Positions 63,781 to 64,000 of a DNA stretch of 64,000 nt are shown piece after piece. Both the position numbers and the translations under genes were made by a program. The notes beneath the pieces were generated by a model. It worked only from the letters and a program-made list of their open reading frames with translations, was not told where the DNA came from and ran no database searches. Source of the DNA: Hydractinia symbiolongicarpus (taxonomy: Eukaryota; Cnidaria; Hydrozoa; Anthoathecata; Hydractiniidae); contig NC_079884.1 of the NCBI RefSeq assembly GCF_029227915.1, positions 18,354,001 through 18,418,000 on the forward strand, given 5' to 3'. How positions within the stretch are numbered: position 1 is the stretch's first letter; the number at the start of each line of letters is the position of its first letter.

Positions 63781-64000
63781 ACGTGTCTGTGCAGGTTGGC
63801 ATTGGTCTAGTCCTTCCACCATCAATGTACTACGACGTCCCAAATCATTTCCATTGCGCAATACCCTTATAACACCGCCAACTACGCGTACAGTCCTCTA
63901 AAGTCTGTTATATGACCGTTTGCCGCCTAATAATGGCCTTACACATAAATCACGTCGCTCCACATGTCTGTGCAGGTTGCCATTGGTCCAGTCCTTCCAC
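63781..64000 (+). repeat. Right-edge series resembling the flank after the duplicated block
   Basis: The last 220 bp follow 49,652-49,871 (offset 14,129), including the rare AAATCATTTCCATTGCGCAA and GTCGCTCCACATGTCTGTGC words, with small differences (ACCATCAATG here, ACTATCAATG there). This is compatible with another long-range repeat beginning at the window edge. Confidence 0.7.

Larger units (their letters stand above)
1..64000 (+). repeat. Satellite DNA array, ~182-bp monomer, about 350 tandem copies
   Basis: The same ordered words recur every 181-183 bp from the first to the last base: CCTCTAAAG, TTATATGACC, TTTTGCCGCCTAATAATGG, ACACATAAATCACGT, GTTCCACATGTCTGG, TTGCCATTGGTCTAG, ACTACGACGTCCCAA, CCTTATAACACCGTCAACTA. 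Orientation is constant; I found no inverted block. No gene, RNA, transposon or unique spacer interrupts the array, and both window edges lie inside monomers, so the array is larger than the window. Pairwise monomer similarity varies from distant (different subfamilies) to near identity (recent HOR copies). A role in centromere or heterochromatin structure is an inference from unit length (about one nucleosome plus linker) and HOR organisation. The family and species are not recognised. Confidence 0.97.

Noticed and set aside
1-64000. CRISPR array or other spacer-repeat system
   Set aside because: Units are about 182 bp and related along their whole length. There are no short conserved repeats separated by unique spacers and no cas-like genes.
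1-64000. Telomeric or subtelomeric repeats suggested by CCTAA words
   Set aside because: CCTAA occurs once per monomer inside GCCGCCTAATAA. There is no tandem CCCTAA/TTAGGG run.
1-64000. TATA-like (TTATATGA, CCTTATAACA) and CCAAT-like (ATTGG) words as promoters
   Set aside because: They recur in almost every monomer as part of the repeat. Nothing ties them to a transcript, and their spacing is set only by the repeat period.
1-64000. Identification with a named satellite such as human alpha satellite or the Arabidopsis 178-bp repeat
   Set aside because: The monomer words do not match what I know of these families, and I cannot search a database. The name and species are left open.

Overview
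The whole 64 kb window is one uninterrupted eukaryotic satellite DNA array. A unit of about 182 bp repeats head to tail roughly 350 times, always in the same orientation. I see no unique sequence, no transposable element, no RNA gene and no credible protein-coding gene. The array runs off both ends of the window. The monomer is about 45% GC (one monomer counted by hand) and CpG-containing words are common, so CpG is not strongly depleted. Monomer length, purity and multi-level higher-order structure fit a centromeric or large heterochromatic satellite. I do not recognise the monomer and cannot name the organism. The CpG content argues weakly against a heavily methylated vertebrate genome.

At least five monomer subfamilies, called P, Q, R, S and T here, can be told apart by diagnostic blocks. 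They are arranged in higher-order repeats (HORs) of several ages. Layout: 1-3355 is a 14-mer HOR (about 2547 bp) plus part of a second copy. 3356-8200 is an older mosaic with unusual 210-bp monomers. 8200-25,230 is a mosaic of long-range duplications (offsets of about 911, 4394, 4550, 4939 and 8400 bp). 25,230-37,239 is a 20-mer HOR (3640 bp) followed by a second copy that has grown by carrying three tandem copies of an internal 13-mer (2365 bp). 37,240-43,565 is a reshuffled derivative (8-mer and 11-mer spacings). 43,566-46,302 is a transition. 46,303-49,657 is a near-identical copy of 1-3355. 49,658-58,260 is the youngest-looking complex, with 2435-, 1636-, 909- and 4980-bp offsets and a carried truncated monomer. 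58,261-64,000 is mosaic, and its last 220 bp resemble the sequence that follows the duplicated block at 49,652.

The most interesting local structure is a 16-bp dyad in each monomer, best formed as CACGTGG-TT-CCACGTG. It contains a match to the yeast CDEI/Cbf1 consensus, and its sixth base pair appears as G:C, A:T or C:G in different monomer classes. Several internal deletions and two HOR junctions have an end in or next to this dyad, which suggests a fragile or recombinogenic site. The open reading frames of 60-100 codons are products of the monomer sequence: 182 is 3n+2, so a frame opened in one monomer is closed by the frame-shifted copy of the same ATGA word in the next.
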